NCBI GenBank assembly: GCA_947377285.1
Contig: CANCFT010000008.1
Span: forward strand, 49,386 to 113,385
From: Bacteriovoracaceae bacterium
GTDB lineage: Bacteria > Bdellovibrionota > Bacteriovoracia > Bacteriovoracales > Bacteriovoracaceae
Reading direction: 5' to 3'
Length of the DNA stretch: 64,000 nt
Shown here: positions 62,714-64,000 of the stretch, piece after piece
Numbering within the stretch: position 1 is the first letter of the stretch
How the letters are laid out: each line of letters opens with the position of its first letter
Notes under the pieces: generated by a model
The model's database searches: none
Told to the model about the DNA's origin: nothing
What the model saw: only the letters and a program-made list of their open reading frames with translations
Made by a program: the position numbers and the translations under genes

Positions 62714-62747
62714 AATAAACTATACATGAACGTATGTATAGTTTATT
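62714..62747. promoter_or_regulatory. Perfect 14-bp inverted repeat, likely operator
   Basis: AATAAACTATACAT (62714-62727) and ATGTATAGTTTATT (62734-62747) are perfect inverted copies separated by GAACGT. It lies 31 nt upstream of the XRE regulator gene, a position typical of an autoregulatory operator overlapping the promoter. Confidence 0.65.
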
Positions 62748-62778
62748 GTACATTAGTAACACTTATTGGAGAGATGTG

Positions 62779-63012
62779 ATGGGCAAGGTGCCAACAAAGT
62801 TATCGATACAAAGCAAGATTCATGTCTGCCGAGCAGAAAAGAGAATCACCCAGCAAGAGCTTGCCGATGCCATTGGTGTGACTAGGGCGACGATTATTTC
62901 TATTGAAAAAGGAAACTACAATCCCTCTTTGGAATTGTCTTTTAGAATCGCGCTCTATTTTGGAAAAAACATTCAAGATATTTTTTATGTGGAGGAAAGT
63001 GATGAGCAGTAA
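62779..63012 (+). CDS. Small XRE-family HTH regulator
   Basis: 77 residues from ATG behind GGAGAG. Nearly the whole protein is one HTH_3 domain: ITQQELADAIGVTRATIISI followed by EKGNYNPSLELSFRIALYFG. This form resembles small regulators (YozG/YgzD-like) that are usually followed by a membrane-protein gene, as here. It probably represses its own two-gene cassette by binding the inverted repeat upstream. It overlaps the next gene by 11 nt. Confidence 0.9.
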   Translation: MGKVPTKLSIQSKIHVCRAEKRITQQELADAIGVTRATIISIEKGNYNPSLELSFRIALYFGKNIQDIFYVEESDEQ

Positions 63013-63613
63013 GTCAGAAAAGTTATTGAGAGTAAATATGTGGATCAGTAAATATCTGTTGATGGCATTTCCTTTTGTAGCAGGAACAGTTATTTGGGCC
63101 TACTCAACTCCTGGCCATGGCATAGAGTTGCACGGATTGATTTGGGAAATATTCTCATGGAATTTTATGATCTGGTTTGTTCTTTTGGTTTACTTCATTA
63201 TGTCGCTCGTTTTCTGGCAGACATTTAGAGAAAAAATATTGACGACACTTACTTTTAGTAAGGAAAGAGATGAAAGAGAATCTTTTATTTCAGGAAGAGC
63301 ATCAAAGGCTACTTTTTACTCTACACTTTCGATGTTAATTCTACTTTTCTTCCTCTCTGGTCTTCATGTTCACATTAATAAAAAGCCAAAGGAAGAAGTT
63401 GTTGACGGTAAACACGGAACTATCACTATTGATTATAAATTTGAGTTTGTTAATACAGCTAAAAAGAATGTCGATGGGGATGAAAACAAAAAAGGAAATT
63501 TTCTTGCACTTGATGGGATACCTTTTACGCAAGAGAGTCTTCTGCTCTTTTTAATTCTTTATCATATCGCAAGCTACCACATTTTTACGAGAAGACGATT
63601 GGGGGATGCTTGA
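63002..63613 (+). CDS. Membrane protein co-transcribed with the XRE regulator
   Basis: 203 residues from ATG behind GGAGGAA, overlapping the regulator gene by 11 nt. Four membrane segments are likely (YLLMAFPFVAGTVIWAY; WNFMIWFVLLVYFIMSLVFW; ATFYSTLSMLILLFFLSGL; ESLLLFLILYHIASYHIF). A cytoplasmic segment SKERDERESFISGRASKA between helices 2 and 3 resembles the DERE-type motif of DUF2178-like proteins. Between helices 3 and 4 is a soluble loop of about 60 residues. Function unknown; it probably perceives an envelope signal or is regulated by the HTH protein. Confidence 0.8.
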   Translation: MSSKSEKLLRVNMWISKYLLMAFPFVAGTVIWAYSTPGHGIELHGLIWEIFSWNFMIWFVLLVYFIMSLVFWQTFREKILTTLTFSKERDERESFISGRASKATFYSTLSMLILLFFLSGLHVHINKKPKEEVVDGKHGTITIDYKFEFVNTAKKNVDGDENKKGNFLALDGIPFTQESLLLFLILYHIASYHIFTRRRLGDA

Positions 63614-63667
63614 GAAATAACACATAACTAAGAAAGAAATTTCATAGAAATATTTTGGTCGATCAAA

Positions 63668-63683
63668 CGCTCTGACGAGAGCG
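63668..63683. repeat. Short hairpin between the membrane-protein gene and the last gene
   Basis: CGCTCT and AGAGCG pair over a GACG loop (63668-63683). The stem is GC-richer than its surroundings. It is followed by only a few T, so a terminator role is weak. Confidence 0.3.
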
Positions 63684-63732
63684 AAGGGATTCTTGTGTCG
63701 ATTTTAATAACAAAAAATAGAAGGAGTAAAAA

Positions 63733-64000
63733 ATGTTTAAGAAAATGATTGTTTTAATGGGAGCAATATTACTAAGTTCATCTGTAATGGCGGGAGCGAT
63801 TGTGCCAATAAGATCAACAAAACTAAATGCCGAGTATCTCAGCAAGATTCAAAAAGGTGAAGTTGAAAATGCTGTGATTGAATTTCTTGAAGGTGATCGA
63901 TTGCCCATAAATATAAAGGCTGAAGGTGATTTGTTTGAATCAGTAGATAGTAACCCTACGTTTGTTGAAGTAAAAAAGCATTTCTTTGTAAAGATTATGA
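63733..64000 (+). CDS. Secreted protein, 5' part (3' end outside window)
   Basis: The ATG at 63733 has an excellent Shine-Dalgarno, AAGGAG, 6 nt upstream. The first 20 residues are a signal peptide (FKKMIVLMGAILLSSSVMAG), with likely cleavage after MA. At least 89 codons are open to the right edge. The mature start GAIVPIRSTKLNAEYLSKI and the following acidic segment match no family I recognise from this portion. Confidence 0.8.
   Translation, partial: MFKKMIVLMGAILLSSSVMAGAIVPIRSTKLNAEYLSKIQKGEVENAVIEFLEGDRLPINIKAEGDLFESVDSNPTFVEVKKHFFVKIM

Overview
The window reads as chromosomal DNA of a low-GC Gram-negative bacterium. It has LspA and many lipoprotein signals, outer-membrane barrel-like proteins, a chemoreceptor, EpmA, FtsY-ZapA and RNase Y. 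The many large Ig-like, LamG and NHL lipoproteins, the FtsY with an N-terminal membrane anchor, the zinc-ribbon gene next to rnpB and the gene style suggest the Bdellovibrionota (Bacteriovorax/Peredibacter-like predatory bacteria). That placement is inference; no rRNA gene is present to confirm it. GTG and TTG starts are frequent.

Layout. 1-3187: 5' part of a giant secreted lipoprotein. 3.4-5.8 kb: a sigma-54 activator response regulator, a tiny protein holding only a histidine-kinase H-box helix, and a secreted protein. 5.8-16.9 kb: housekeeping (epmA, ftsY-zapA-fau-rny, SDR, dus, a Nudix hydrolase, membrane proteins, a CorC/HlyC-type protein that seems to use a non-standard start, a thioredoxin-reductase-like flavoprotein, a ferredoxin). 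17-26 kb: leucine dehydrogenase, a 1573-residue lipoprotein with a three-unit higher-order repeat, and a fused alpha-beta 2-oxoacid dehydrogenase E1; the two enzymes could act in sequence in branched-chain amino acid breakdown. 26-37 kb: ttcA, a ComEC-like membrane protein, nadC-nadB, an NHL propeller lipoprotein, a pentapeptide-repeat protein, an HTH protein with a vWA-like secreted protein, mutY, and RNase P RNA beside a coiled-coil zinc-ribbon gene. 37-48 kb: aroB, a flavin reductase, plsC, a tyrosine-catabolism operon (aminotransferase, FAH, HmgA), a DUF309 protein, a glycosyltransferase-like protein, surface proteins, dapF, and a lytic-transglycosylase-like protein.

48.4-53.2 kb is an accessory surface locus: a DUF3494 (ice-binding-like) lipoprotein, a 1036-residue Cys-rich protein ending in a Hedgehog/Hint-type autoprocessing-like domain, and a small membrane-anchored protein 12 nt further on. 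53.2-59.2 kb: LspA fused to a two-TM plus HAMP module, a barrel protein, a DUF4337 protein, a soluble chemoreceptor, and an M3 oligopeptidase.

59.15-62.56 kb looks like an insertion hot spot bounded by two degenerate recombinase C-terminal relics. Inside lie a small secreted protein, a MerR-family regulator behind a promoter with the 19-bp spacer typical of MerR control, an in-frame amber codon, a compact DnaE (DNA polymerase III alpha)-like core without a start codon of its own, and a convergent ORF6N (phage-type) protein. This MerR-amber-DnaE arrangement is the most unusual object in the window. The right end holds an XRE regulator plus membrane-protein cassette behind a perfect 14-bp inverted repeat, and the start of a secreted protein.
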